A DNA stretch of 6,426 nucleotides, taken from Methanobacteriota archaeon. Its GTDB lineage: Archaea; Hydrothermarchaeota; Hydrothermarchaeia; Hydrothermarchaeales; JACQPM01. The translations under genes and the position numbers were made by a program. The stretch spans positions 1 to 6,426 of the forward strand of contig JACQPM010000082.1 in assembly GCA_016207475.1 (NCBI GenBank). The letters run 5' to 3'. Numbering within the stretch: the stretch's first letter is position 1; the number at the start of each line of letters is the position of its first letter. Below, piece after piece: positions 1 through 5,800 of the stretch. A model generated the notes under the pieces. The model did no database searches and was not told the DNA's origin. It saw only the letters and a list, made by a program, of their open reading frames with translations.

Positions 1-1
1 C

Positions 2-64
2 CCGTACAAGCACCACGGCGAGGCAGGCTTCGGCTTCAGGAAGAAGCCTGTGAGGGGGACGTGA
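2..64 (+). CDS. C-terminal tail of upstream gene, probably nitrate reductase beta subunit NarH (partial)
   Basis: An open frame entering from the left edge ends at TGA 62-64. Its last 20 residues are basic and glycine-rich (PYKHHGEAGFGFRKKPVRGT). Too little is present to identify it by sequence. The NarH call rests on gene order: narGHJI is the standard order and narJ follows directly. The stop shares one base with the narJ ATG (TGATG), and the narJ ribosome binding site (GAGGGGG) lies inside this gene, so translation of the two is probably coupled. That this is coding sequence is fairly safe; its identity is inference. Confidence 0.6.
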   Translation, partial: PYKHHGEAGFGFRKKPVRGT

Positions 65-591
65 TGACGGAAGATAGGAGGATATACGCGCTCTTTGCAG
101 ACCTCCTCGCCTACCCCCAGGAGAACCCGGCGGAGAAGGCGAAGGCCTGCCTGGACCTCCTGCGCCAGCACCCCAGGAGCGCGGCCGCCGTCCAGAAGTT
201 CCTGGAGTTCGCCCAAAGGCAGGACCTGGGCAGGCTCCAGGAGGTCTACACCCACACCTTTGACCTCAACCCCGTATGCTCCCTCTACATCGGCTACCAC
301 CTCTACGGCGAGAGCTTCCGGCGGGGGGATTACATGGTGAGGCTAAAAGGGGCCTACAGGGCCCGGGGTCTGGACCCGGGCAACGAGCTCCCGGACCATC
401 TCACCCTCATCTTCAGGTACCTCTCCGCGTCTCCCGAGGGGTCGGACCTGCCTGTCATAACCGAGGACGTGGTCCCTGCCATCGAGGCGATGGCCAAGAC
501 CTTCGAGGGGAGCGGGAACGCCTATGGGGAGGTGGTCGGGGCCGTGAAGGCCTGGCTTGAGGGTGAACAGGTAGCGGAAGGAGGTGTTTGA
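64..591 (+). CDS. narJ: NarJ-type chaperone for nitrate reductase assembly (TorD/DmsD/NarJ family)
   Basis: This encodes a 175-residue soluble, mostly helical protein. The family core is clear at residues 58-113: LQEVYTHTFDLN, then YHLYGES and RRGDYMVRLKGAYRARG, ending in ELPDHL. These match the NarJ pattern in which an (E/D)xY..TFD segment is followed by a YHLYGD-like segment and ELPDxL. NarJ binds immature NarG, is needed for insertion of the molybdenum cofactor, and helps dock NarGH onto NarI; it is not part of the final enzyme. From memory the protein is shorter than E. coli NarJ (about 236 residues), and the shortfall appears to be mainly C-terminal. ATG 64 was chosen over GTG 61 because the GAGGGGG at 52-58 sits at a proper distance from it and the TGATG overlap with the upstream stop is typical. 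The narI start follows the stop by 2 bases. Arginine is mostly AGG here (8 of 12). Confidence 0.93.
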   Translation: MTEDRRIYALFADLLAYPQENPAEKAKACLDLLRQHPRSAAAVQKFLEFAQRQDLGRLQEVYTHTFDLNPVCSLYIGYHLYGESFRRGDYMVRLKGAYRARGLDPGNELPDHLTLIFRYLSASPEGSDLPVITEDVVPAIEAMAKTFEGSGNAYGEVVGAVKAWLEGEQVAEGGV

Positions 592-593
592 GG

Positions 594-1271
594 ATGGTCT
601 CCATGGATCTCTTGGCCTTTGGTGCGTTCCCCTACGTGGTCTTCGCCGTAGTCATCATAGGATCGGCATACCGCTACCTCACGGATCGGTTCTCCTACTC
701 CAGCCTTTCCTCACAATTCCTCGAGAACGGGAGGCTCTTCTGGGGCTCAGTCCCGTGGCACTACGGGATTCTGCTCCTCCTGGCGGGGCACCTCCTGGGG
801 TTCCTCTTCCCTGAGGTGGTGGAGGATATCCTGGGCGGCACCCCTACCCGCCTCTACACCATGGAGTCCATCGCCCTGGCGCTGGGGTTCCTGGCCCTCT
901 TCGGGATCGGGGCCCTCACCTGGCGGCGATTCACGGACCCGAGGATCAAGGCTGTGACCTCGCCGGCTGACGTCCTCCTCATCCTCCTTCTCTTCTTCCA
1001 GGTAGCCACCGGCATATACACAGCCCTCTTCTACCGGTGGGGTATACCCTGGTACGTCCACACGGCCGTCCCCTACCTCTGGTCCCTGATAGCCCTCGAC
1101 CCCCAGGTCCAGTTGATAGCTTCGTTGCCCACGGTCACGAAGCTCCACATCTTCAACGCCTTCGCCCTGGTGGCGGTCTTCCCGTTCACGCGCCTGGTCC
1201 ACCTGGTCACCTTCCCCCTCACCTACCTCTGGCGCCCCTACCAGGTCGTGGTCTGGAACAGGCGGAAGTGA
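594..1271 (+). CDS. narI: Respiratory nitrate reductase gamma subunit, cytochrome b NarI
   Basis: This membrane dihaem cytochrome b anchors NarGH and oxidises quinol. The 225-residue protein has five hydrophobic segments. Its four expected haem-ligand histidines are all present: H56 (VPWHYG), H66 (AGHLLG), H185 (TKLHIF) and H203 (RLVHLV). With the start at ATG 594 the first pair falls at the same numbers as in E. coli NarI (H56, H66) and the second pair within two residues of H187 and H205; the length also equals that protein. The C-terminal FPFTRLVH segment is a family hallmark. ATG 594 is preferred over TTG 588 because AGGAGGTG (579-586) lies 7 bases before it, whereas TTG 588 would touch that site. 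The narJ stop ends 2 bases upstream. A 73-base gap separates this gene from narK, the only real gap in the operon. Confidence 0.97.
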   Translation: MVSMDLLAFGAFPYVVFAVVIIGSAYRYLTDRFSYSSLSSQFLENGRLFWGSVPWHYGILLLLAGHLLGFLFPEVVEDILGGTPTRLYTMESIALALGFLALFGIGALTWRRFTDPRIKAVTSPADVLLILLLFFQVATGIYTALFYRWGIPWYVHTAVPYLWSLIALDPQVQLIASLPTVTKLHIFNAFALVAVFPFTRLVHLVTFPLTYLWRPYQVVVWNRRK

Positions 1272-1344
1272 GCTTTTGGCCAGCGTAAGAGGCCCTAACG
1301 GATATGATGGGTTCCGAGACCCTCGCCAAACGGGGTGAGAAACC

Positions 1345-2859
1345 GTGAGCGACGACCAGCACCGTGCCAATACCATCTTGGCAATGAACACCGCGGCCTT
1401 TGCGGTATGCTTCGCCGCCTGGATGATGTACGGCGTCCTGGTCGCGTTCTTGGTGGACAAGGGGGTGTATGGGTGGGACAAGGGCCAGATGGGGTTGCTG
1501 ATAGGCATACCGGTCTTGACGGGTTCCCTGACGCGCCTCCCTCTGGGCATCCTGACGGACAGGTACGGTGGGCGCATTGTCTTTACGCTGCTGATGCTGG
1601 CGGCCGCCGTGCCGACGTATCTGGTCAGCTATGCCAGTACCTACTCTCACTTCCTCCTCGCCGGGCTGGGATTTGGCTTGACCGGTGCATCCTTCGCAGT
1701 TGGTGTCGCCTATACCTCGATTTGGTTCAAGAAAGAGCGGCAGGGCACCGCGCTTGGCATCTTTGGGATGGGCAATCTGGGGACGGCGCTCACCAGCATG
1801 GGCGCCCCCAGCATCCTCCTGGTTCTCACAGACGGCGGGGCCAATCTGGACGGATGGCGGACGCTTCCCAAACTATACGCAGCAGCCCTTGTGGTCACCG
1901 CTATCCTATTCTTCCTGTTCACCTCTACCAAGAAGGTTGAACAGGGGCAAAACCTGGTGCAGCGTCTCGCCCCCCTGAAAAACATCCGGGTATGGCGCTT
2001 CGGCCTGTATTACTTCCTCCTCTTCGGTGGCTTCGTTGCCCTGAGCCAGTGGCTCATCCTCTACTACCTGAATGTATACTCCATGAGCCTGACCACCGCA
2101 GGGCTGATGGCTGCGGTATTCGGCCTCACGGCGAGCGTCGCCCGGCCGTTCGGGGGCTGGCTATCGGACAGATGGGGGCCCCGCAAGCTCATGTATATAT
2201 CTCTCTGTTCTTGCATAATCCTTTTTGTACTGCTCTCCATGCCCCGCATGGATGTCTATTCACCAGGAGAAGGGATCATAGCGTACCGCTCCGGCACAGT
2301 TACCGCCATCTCGGCAGATGAGATCGTGGTGGAGAATCAGAGGTACGCGTTACGCCCTCCGAAGGAGAAATCTATCGAGAAATATGAGGGCATATTCGTC
2401 TTCCCAACAAACTACCTCTGGCACGAACCGGTATTCCGGGTGGGCGATGAGGTGAAGCGGGGGCAACTCCTGGCCAGGGGAACTACTCACATCTACTTCC
2501 AAGCGAACGTCTGGATCTTCACCGGATTTCTCTTCTTCGCCGCTATCGCCATGGGGCTGGGCATGGGTGCGGTGTTTAAGCACATCCCGAATTATTTTCC
2601 CACGGAGGTTGGCGTGGTAGGGGGCATCGTGGGGGTCCTGGGAGGCCTCGGCGGGTTCTTCGGCCCCCTCATCTTCGGTTACCTCCTGCAGTTCACGGGC
2701 ATCTGGACGAGTAACTGGATGTTTCTTGTCCTTGTGGCGCTGGTCAGCTTGGTCTGGATGCACCTAGTGATCCAGCGGATGATGCGCCAGGCAGAACCCG
2801 TTCTGGTTCGCCAGATCGAAGCGGCTTCCACCAGCGGCGGAGGGGAAAGAGCCCCGTGA
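1345..2859 (+). CDS. narK: NarK-type nitrate/nitrite transporter (MFS, NNP family) with an extra outward-facing domain
   Basis: This 504-residue major facilitator protein has 12 predicted membrane helices. Both nitrate signature motifs are present: GIFGMGNLGTA (about 138-148) in helix 5 and GVVGGIVGVLGGLGGFFGP (423-441) in helix 11. R64 in helix 2 (LTRLPLG) and R267 in helix 8 (VARPFGG) correspond to the two nitrate-binding arginines of E. coli NarK (R89, R305). Short loops DRYGGR (72-77) and DRWGPRK (275-281) fit the cytoplasmic MFS motif. Between helices 9 and 10, residues about 303-388 form a soluble insert where E. coli NarK has only a short loop. Start GTG 1345 follows GGGGTGAG (1332-1339) by 5 bases. 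Its stop overlaps the next start (GTGA). Arginine codons are mostly CGN (18 of 23), unlike narJ, suggesting a different history. Whether it imports nitrate, exports nitrite or exchanges them cannot be read from sequence. Confidence 0.95.
   Translation: MSDDQHRANTILAMNTAAFAVCFAAWMMYGVLVAFLVDKGVYGWDKGQMGLLIGIPVLTGSLTRLPLGILTDRYGGRIVFTLLMLAAAVPTYLVSYASTYSHFLLAGLGFGLTGASFAVGVAYTSIWFKKERQGTALGIFGMGNLGTALTSMGAPSILLVLTDGGANLDGWRTLPKLYAAALVVTAILFFLFTSTKKVEQGQNLVQRLAPLKNIRVWRFGLYYFLLFGGFVALSQWLILYYLNVYSMSLTTAGLMAAVFGLTASVARPFGGWLSDRWGPRKLMYISLCSCIILFVLLSMPRMDVYSPGEGIIAYRSGTVTAISADEIVVENQRYALRPPKEKSIEKYEGIFVFPTNYLWHEPVFRVGDEVKRGQLLARGTTHIYFQANVWIFTGFLFFAAIAMGLGMGAVFKHIPNYFPTEVGVVGGIVGVLGGLGGFFGPLIFGYLLQFTGIWTSNWMFLVLVALVSLVWMHLVIQRMMRQAEPVLVRQIEAASTSGGGERAP
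2251..2508 (+). other. Inserted soluble domain within NarK, possible barrel-sandwich (lipoyl-like) fold
   Basis: This segment encodes residues about 303-388 of the NarK protein, between helices 9 and 10. Counting helices from a cytoplasmic N-terminus puts it on the outer face of the membrane. It is polar and rich in short alternating strands. Residues 316-330 (SGTVTAISADEIVVE) are followed by YALR, and a second half at 366-379 reads VGDEVKRGQLLARG. The spacing of glycines and the 'GD.V..GQ.L..G' pattern resemble barrel-sandwich hybrid domains such as biotinyl/lipoyl and membrane-fusion-protein domains. There is no M-K-M or D-K-A lysine for a cofactor, so any resemblance would be structural only. 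The fold assignment is an inference from pattern. Confidence 0.5.
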
Positions 2860-3947
2860 GGGAAACCGATGGGGCTGCCCTCCTGATCGAGGGGATCAAG
2901 GACCTCCATCCGGCCTACTACGGCCTGGTGATGGCCACCGGGATCATGGCTGTGGCAACCCACCTGTTTGGGATGGGCCTTCTTTCTCTTGTGCTGGCTC
3001 TATTCAATACTGCAGCCTACGTAGTACTGTGCGTGTTGAACCTTGTGCGGGTGCGCCTCTTCACGCGCGAATTCTTCTCCGACCTGACGGATCACCTTCG
3101 GGGGCCCGCTTTCTTCACAGGGGTCGCGGCTACTTGCATCCTCGGTACCCAGTTCCTGCTCATATTCGGAAGTTACCGGATCGCAACATTTCTGTGGGCA
3201 TTAGGTGTTTTGCTCTGGGTGGGCCTGACCTACACCATCTTCACAAGCCTCACGATCAAAGAGGACAAGCCCTCCTTCAGCGAGGGCATCAGCGGCGCGT
3301 GGCTGCTGGCCGTGGTGGCAACACAGTCAGTAGCGGTCTTGAGCGGGCAGCTGTCCCCGTACTTCGGGCCTTATAAACTCGCGACCAACTTCTTTGCCCT
3401 GGCCATGTGGCTCTGGGGGGGCATGCTCTACATCTGGATGATCTCCCTCATCTTCTACAGATACACCTTCTTCAAGTTCTCCCCAGGTGACCTCTCACCG
3501 CCCTACTGGATCAATATGGGGGCGATGGCCATCTCCACCCTGGCAGGTTCTATCCTGATCATGAACACGCCCAACGCCCCGTTCTTGCAGAGCCTGCTCC
3601 CCTTCCTCAAAGGCTTCACCATATTCTACTGGGCTACGGGCACGTGGTGGATCCCGATGCTCTTCATCTTGGCGATATGGAGGCACTGGTACAAAAGGTT
3701 CCCGCTGCGATACGACCCTCTCTACTGGGGGGCGGTCTTCCCGCTGGGCATGTACACTGTCAGTACATTACGGCTCGCCCAAGCCGAGGACCTCCACTTC
3801 CTCGACGTGATCCCGAGGTACTTCATCTATATAGCGCTCCTGGCATGGTCTCTCACTTTCCTCGGGCTGGTCCGCTCCATCGTAACGAGGCTGGCCAGAT
3901 TGAAGGCCGCTCCCGCCGAATCGGTAGGCGCTGGAGGGGCCGACTAG
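2856..3947 (+). CDS. TDT-family transporter/anion channel (TehA/SLAC1-like, 'tellurite resistance/C4-dicarboxylate transporter' type)
   Basis: This 363-residue integral membrane protein has about ten hydrophobic segments, as expected for the TDT family. The N-terminal HPAYYGLVMATGIMAVA (18-34) is the family's opening pattern (P-x-Y-F-a-x-V-M-a-T-G-I), and SGAWLLAVVATQSVAVL (146-162) is a further conserved segment. Relatives include bacterial TehA, the malate transporter Mae1 and the plant guard-cell channel SLAC1, which conducts chloride and nitrate. The usual database name mentions tellurite, but here it sits between narK and an FNT channel, so an anion such as nitrite or nitrate is the more likely substrate (inference). 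Start GTG 2856 overlaps the narK stop by 4 bases (GTGA), with GGAGGGG (2839-2845) 10 bases upstream. Its TAG directly abuts the next ATG. Arginine codon use is intermediate (7 AGR, 8 CGN). Confidence 0.9.
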   Translation: MRETDGAALLIEGIKDLHPAYYGLVMATGIMAVATHLFGMGLLSLVLALFNTAAYVVLCVLNLVRVRLFTREFFSDLTDHLRGPAFFTGVAATCILGTQFLLIFGSYRIATFLWALGVLLWVGLTYTIFTSLTIKEDKPSFSEGISGAWLLAVVATQSVAVLSGQLSPYFGPYKLATNFFALAMWLWGGMLYIWMISLIFYRYTFFKFSPGDLSPPYWINMGAMAISTLAGSILIMNTPNAPFLQSLLPFLKGFTIFYWATGTWWIPMLFILAIWRHWYKRFPLRYDPLYWGAVFPLGMYTVSTLRLAQAEDLHFLDVIPRYFIYIALLAWSLTFLGLVRSIVTRLARLKAAPAESVGAGGAD

Positions 3948-4754
3948 ATGGACCACGTGGAGCCAGGCGAGCTCGTCCCCCTCTGCATAGACGTGGGAGA
4001 GAAGAAGGCGAAGCACTCCTGGGCCACGATGCTCATAAAGGCCTTCATGGCTGGGGCCTTCCTCGCTTACGCGACAACCCTCGCCTTCGTCCCCGTTACC
4101 CAGGGGCTCCCGCCGGTGGTCGGGGCGATCCTCTTCCCGGTGGGCTTCGTGATGATCATCCTCCTGGGAATGGAGCTGGCCACTGGTAATTTCGCCTTGC
4201 TGCCCAAGTGCGTGGCGGCGAGGAGGATAGGGTACCGCGAGCTCCTGCGGAACTGGACCTGGGTGTATGTCGGGAACCTCATAGGCAGCGTCTTCTATGC
4301 CCTCCTCTTCTTTATAGCGATCACCGAGGGCGGCATCCTGGAGCCTGGGGCCATGGGAAAGGCCACCGTCCTCCTGGCCGAGAAGAAGGTCCTCCCCTAC
4401 CAGGCGGCCGGGCTCCACGGGTGGTTCACGGCCTTCGTCAAGGGGATCCTCTGCAACTGGATGGTCACCCTCGGGACTGTGATGGGCTTCATCTCGCGGT
4501 CGACCATCGGGAAGATCGCAGCCATGTGGCTCCCTATAATGACCTTCTTCGCCCTGGGCTACGAGCACTCCGTCGTGAACATGTTCGTGATACCTGGCGG
4601 CATGCTCTTCGGTGCCGATATCTCCGTCGGCCAGTGGTGGCTCTGGAACCAGGTCCCCGTGACCCTCGGCAACATCGTCGGCGGGGCCCTCTTCACCGGG
4701 CTCGCGCTCTACGCCCTCTACGGGAGGGCCCCGGCGGTCCAGCCCAGGGCGTAG
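3948..4754 (+). CDS. FNT-family formate/nitrite channel (FocA/NirC type)
   Basis: This 268-residue membrane protein has the length of E. coli NirC and a six-helix FNT pattern. Visible family features are KAFMAGAFLAYA (31-42) in helix 1, the helix 2 break region LGMELATGNFALLP (73-86), WVYVGNLIGS (105-114), FVKGILCNWMVTL (163-175) with its conserved Lys and Asn, and YEHSVVNMF (205-213), whose H207 corresponds to the central pore histidine (H209 in FocA). FNT proteins form pentamers and conduct small monovalent anions or their acids: formate, nitrite, hydrosulfide, lactate. Position in a nar operon favours nitrite; formate, an electron donor, is also possible. ATG 3948 abuts the upstream stop and has GGAGGGG (3933-3939) 8 bases before it. 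ATA isoleucines and AGG arginines are frequent. The operon ends here as far as the window shows. Confidence 0.92.
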   Translation: MDHVEPGELVPLCIDVGEKKAKHSWATMLIKAFMAGAFLAYATTLAFVPVTQGLPPVVGAILFPVGFVMIILLGMELATGNFALLPKCVAARRIGYRELLRNWTWVYVGNLIGSVFYALLFFIAITEGGILEPGAMGKATVLLAEKKVLPYQAAGLHGWFTAFVKGILCNWMVTLGTVMGFISRSTIGKIAAMWLPIMTFFALGYEHSVVNMFVIPGGMLFGADISVGQWWLWNQVPVTLGNIVGGALFTGLALYALYGRAPAVQPRA

Positions 4755-4755
4755 T

Positions 4756-5208
4756 TTATTCAGCGCTCCTGACCGAGGTCCAGTACCAGGAGGCGTACGT
4801 CTCCTCCAGCGGGTGCCCCTGCCGGTCCACCAGGAACCGCTCCTCCTGCTCTCCAGCCGGGCTTGGATATACGATCTCCATCCCCTCCGCCAGGGAGGGG
4901 CGCCTGGCCTGCCGGTAGGTTGCGTTGATCAGGAATCCACCCTCCGTCTCCTCGGCCACCGTAAAGGTGATGTTCGTCAGGTACCACCGGGACTCCAGGA
5001 CGTAGTCAAAGCGCTCCCCCACCCTCAGGAGGGATTGATCCTCCTTCCCGCTTGGTTCGGGGCTCCCGTAGGCCGGGACTACGATCCCGTCGTGGGGCCC
5101 GGAGTAGATGGGGCTCCAGGCGATGGCCGCCAATATGGCCCAGACGTAGAGGAACCGCAGGATGGAGGACCAGGGGGACCTCCTCGGGTCGTAGCGCCTT
5201 GTTCTCAT
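4756..5208 (-). CDS. Membrane-anchored protein of unknown function
   Basis: I do not recognise this 150-residue protein. It begins with a strongly basic stretch (MRTRRYDPRR) followed by one hydrophobic segment, about residues 16-35 (ILRFLYVWAILAAIAWSPIY). This is typical of a signal anchor or signal peptide with the rest outside the cell. The remainder is polar and looks beta-rich, with repeated aromatic and strand patterns (RFDYVLESRWYLTNITFTVA, FLINATY) and two N-x-T sequons (NIT, NAT) that could carry N-glycans in an archaeon. There is no cysteine, hence no lipobox. ATG 5208 has no ribosome binding site upstream but has a TATA-like box about 30 bases away, suggesting a leaderless or very short-leader transcript. 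Its TAA is one base from the FNT stop on the other strand, so the two transcripts must overlap or end within each other. It is not obviously part of nitrate respiration. Confidence 0.75.
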   Translation of the reverse strand: MRTRRYDPRRSPWSSILRFLYVWAILAAIAWSPIYSGPHDGIVVPAYGSPEPSGKEDQSLLRVGERFDYVLESRWYLTNITFTVAEETEGGFLINATYRQARRPSLAEGMEIVYPSPAGEQEERFLVDRQGHPLEETYASWYWTSVRSAE

Positions 5209-5235
5209 GTAAACAAGGTAGCGCTAGACATTACG

Positions 5236-5243
5236 GTATATTC
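5236..5243 (-). promoter_or_regulatory. TATA-like box for the gene starting at 5208
   Basis: Read on the - strand this is GAATATAC, at about -35 to -28 from ATG 5208. With the usual archaeal spacing of about 25 bases from box centre to start site, transcription would begin within roughly 10 bases of the ATG. This agrees with the absence of a Shine-Dalgarno sequence there. No convincing bacterial -35/-10 pair was seen. The site was assigned by eye only. Confidence 0.4.
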
Positions 5244-5246
5244 GGG

Positions 5247-5258
5247 CCTCAAATGAGG
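5247..5258. promoter_or_regulatory. Inverted repeat CCTCA-AA-TGAGG, possible operator
   Basis: Two perfect 5-base arms are separated by 2 bases, directly upstream of the TATA-like box (seen from the - strand). The position fits a regulator binding site for the gene at 5208. The arms are short, so chance cannot be excluded. Confidence 0.3.
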
Positions 5259-5272
5259 TAATGTAATGTAAC
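5258..5272. repeat. Short tandem repeat, three GTAAT/GTAAC units
   Basis: GTAAT, GTAAT and GTAAC follow one another immediately next to the inverted repeat in the AT-rich gap. They could be direct protein-binding repeats or low-complexity drift in AT-rich DNA; nothing in the sequence decides this. Confidence 0.35.
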
Positions 5273-5385
5273 AACGAGTAAATTTCGTGCTGGCAAGATG
5301 TAGAGCCGTAATATACTAAGAGAATACCATAACAAAAGAAGTAGCCTAATTCATCTGCATCTATACACTTTTATGAGTTATTATT

Positions 5386-5394
5386 AAGAAAAAG
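5386..5394 (-). terminator. Oligo-T tract after the small-gene operon
   Basis: Read on the - strand this is CTTTTTCTT, 17 bases past the stop codon at 5412, with no strong hairpin before it. T-rich tracts of this kind act as terminators in archaea. A bacterial intrinsic terminator would need a stem, which I do not see. Confidence 0.45.
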
Positions 5395-5411
5395 CCAGAG
5401 GAGGAGGATAA

Positions 5412-5579
5412 TTAGCCGAAGGGTTCCACGGCTGCCAGGAGCCTCGCTACCCCGAGCTTGATCTCCCCACCCTGGCGCTTTAGGGCGGAGATATCTCTGT
5501 CACAGCCCCTGACGAGGACCATAGACAGCCCCAGGGAGGCGTAGAGGAGGACGGCGAGAATCACTGGATGGAACATCAT
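5412..5579 (-). CDS. Small membrane protein of unknown function, 55 residues
   Basis: Reading from ATG 5579 gives 55 codons and a TAA at 5414-5412. The N-terminal half is one hydrophobic segment (about residues 4-24, FHPVILAVLLYASLGLSMVLV). A charged segment follows (RGCDRDISALKRQGGEIK, with one cysteine, C27) and then a short amphipathic helix (VARLLAAVEPF). Single-helix proteins of this size and plan occur among phage accessory membrane proteins and holin-like proteins, but no family is recognised. AGGAGG (5590-5585), which overlaps the TAG of the preceding gene, is 5 bases from ATG 5579 and 8 bases from the second in-frame ATG at 5576; either may be the start. It is the last gene of the tightly spaced - strand operon and follows its neighbour by 9 bases. 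Confidence 0.72.
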   Translation of the reverse strand: MMFHPVILAVLLYASLGLSMVLVRGCDRDISALKRQGGEIKLGVARLLAAVEPFG

Positions 5580-5588
5580 CACAGCCTC

Positions 5589-5792
5589 CTAGAGGGCGTG
5601 CACCACCGCTGCCATCACCAGCACGCCCACGGCCGCTGTCATGTACCCTGCGGCAGCCTTGAGATTCTCCTCACCAACCCTCTCCTTGAATGCCTGCCTG
5701 ATCCCGCTCTTAACTCTACTAATCCGGGCCTCCCGCTGGGCTGGATCTTGCCAATCAGCCTCGGCGTACTCCACCACGATCTTTACTGCCAT
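5589..5792 (-). CDS. Micro-protein family member C: shared N-terminal motif plus C-terminal membrane helix
   Basis: This 67-residue protein opens with MAVKIVVEYAEADWQDP, a motif shared with the genes at 5941 and 6083. Next comes a basic helical segment (residues about 18-45, REARISRVKSGIRQAFKERV). A hydrophobic tail, about residues 45-67 (KAAAGYMTAAVGVLVMAAVV), is long enough for one membrane helix and would give a C-tail-anchored or small membrane protein. ATG 5792 is chosen because GAGGTGAG precedes it and because the paralogues begin with the same M-x-V. The reading frame stays open further upstream, but that would overlap the gene before it and lacks similarity. The start follows the preceding stop by 8 bases. 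Function unknown. Confidence 0.78.
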   Translation of the reverse strand: MAVKIVVEYAEADWQDPAQREARISRVKSGIRQAFKERVGEENLKAAAGYMTAAVGVLVMAAVVHAL

Positions 5793-5800
5793 ACCTACTC

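Larger units (their letters stand above)
5209..5411. other. AT-rich intergenic region between two - strand transcription units
   Basis: This is the only long stretch without a gene. G+C is about 36% (68 of 190 bases counted from 5211 to 5400), far below the GC-rich genes on both sides. I see no coding frame of useful length, no tRNA and no insertion sequence ends. It holds the candidate promoter, inverted repeat and tandem repeat near its left end and an oligo-T tract (on the - strand) near its right end. It also marks the border between the virus-like small-gene cluster and the rest, so it would be the place to look for an integration site. Confidence 0.6.

Noticed and set aside
588..593. 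TTG start for narI giving two extra residues
   Set aside because: The TTG is one base from the AGGAGGTG site and would be too close. ATG 594 has normal spacing and gives E. coli-like numbering of the first haem ligands.
1309..1322. Small inverted repeat GGGT-TCCGAG-ACCC between narI and narK
   Set aside because: It has a 4-base stem with a 6-base loop and no T tract. It is too weak to call a terminator or attenuator, and no promoter pattern was convincing in this 73-base gap.
747..1577. Long open frame on the - strand opposite narI and the start of narK
   Set aside because: It is a mirror of narI and narK codons, crosses the intergenic gap without any signal, and its low-complexity charged translation shows no family features.
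2410..2490. Lipoyl or biotin attachment in the NarK insert
   Set aside because: The barrel-like pattern lacks the M-K-M or D-K-A lysine context needed for modification, so only a structural resemblance is claimed.
3768..4568. Long open frame on the - strand opposite the TDT and FNT genes
   Set aside because: It lies antisense to two clearly identified membrane protein genes. Its translation is rich in Glu, Gly, Pro and His without any domain, as expected for the complement of GC-rich coding DNA.
5209..5411. tRNA, CRISPR repeats or insertion sequence ends in the AT-rich gap
   Set aside because: No cloverleaf with a TTC arm, no spaced identical repeats of suitable length and no long terminal inverted repeats were found by eye.
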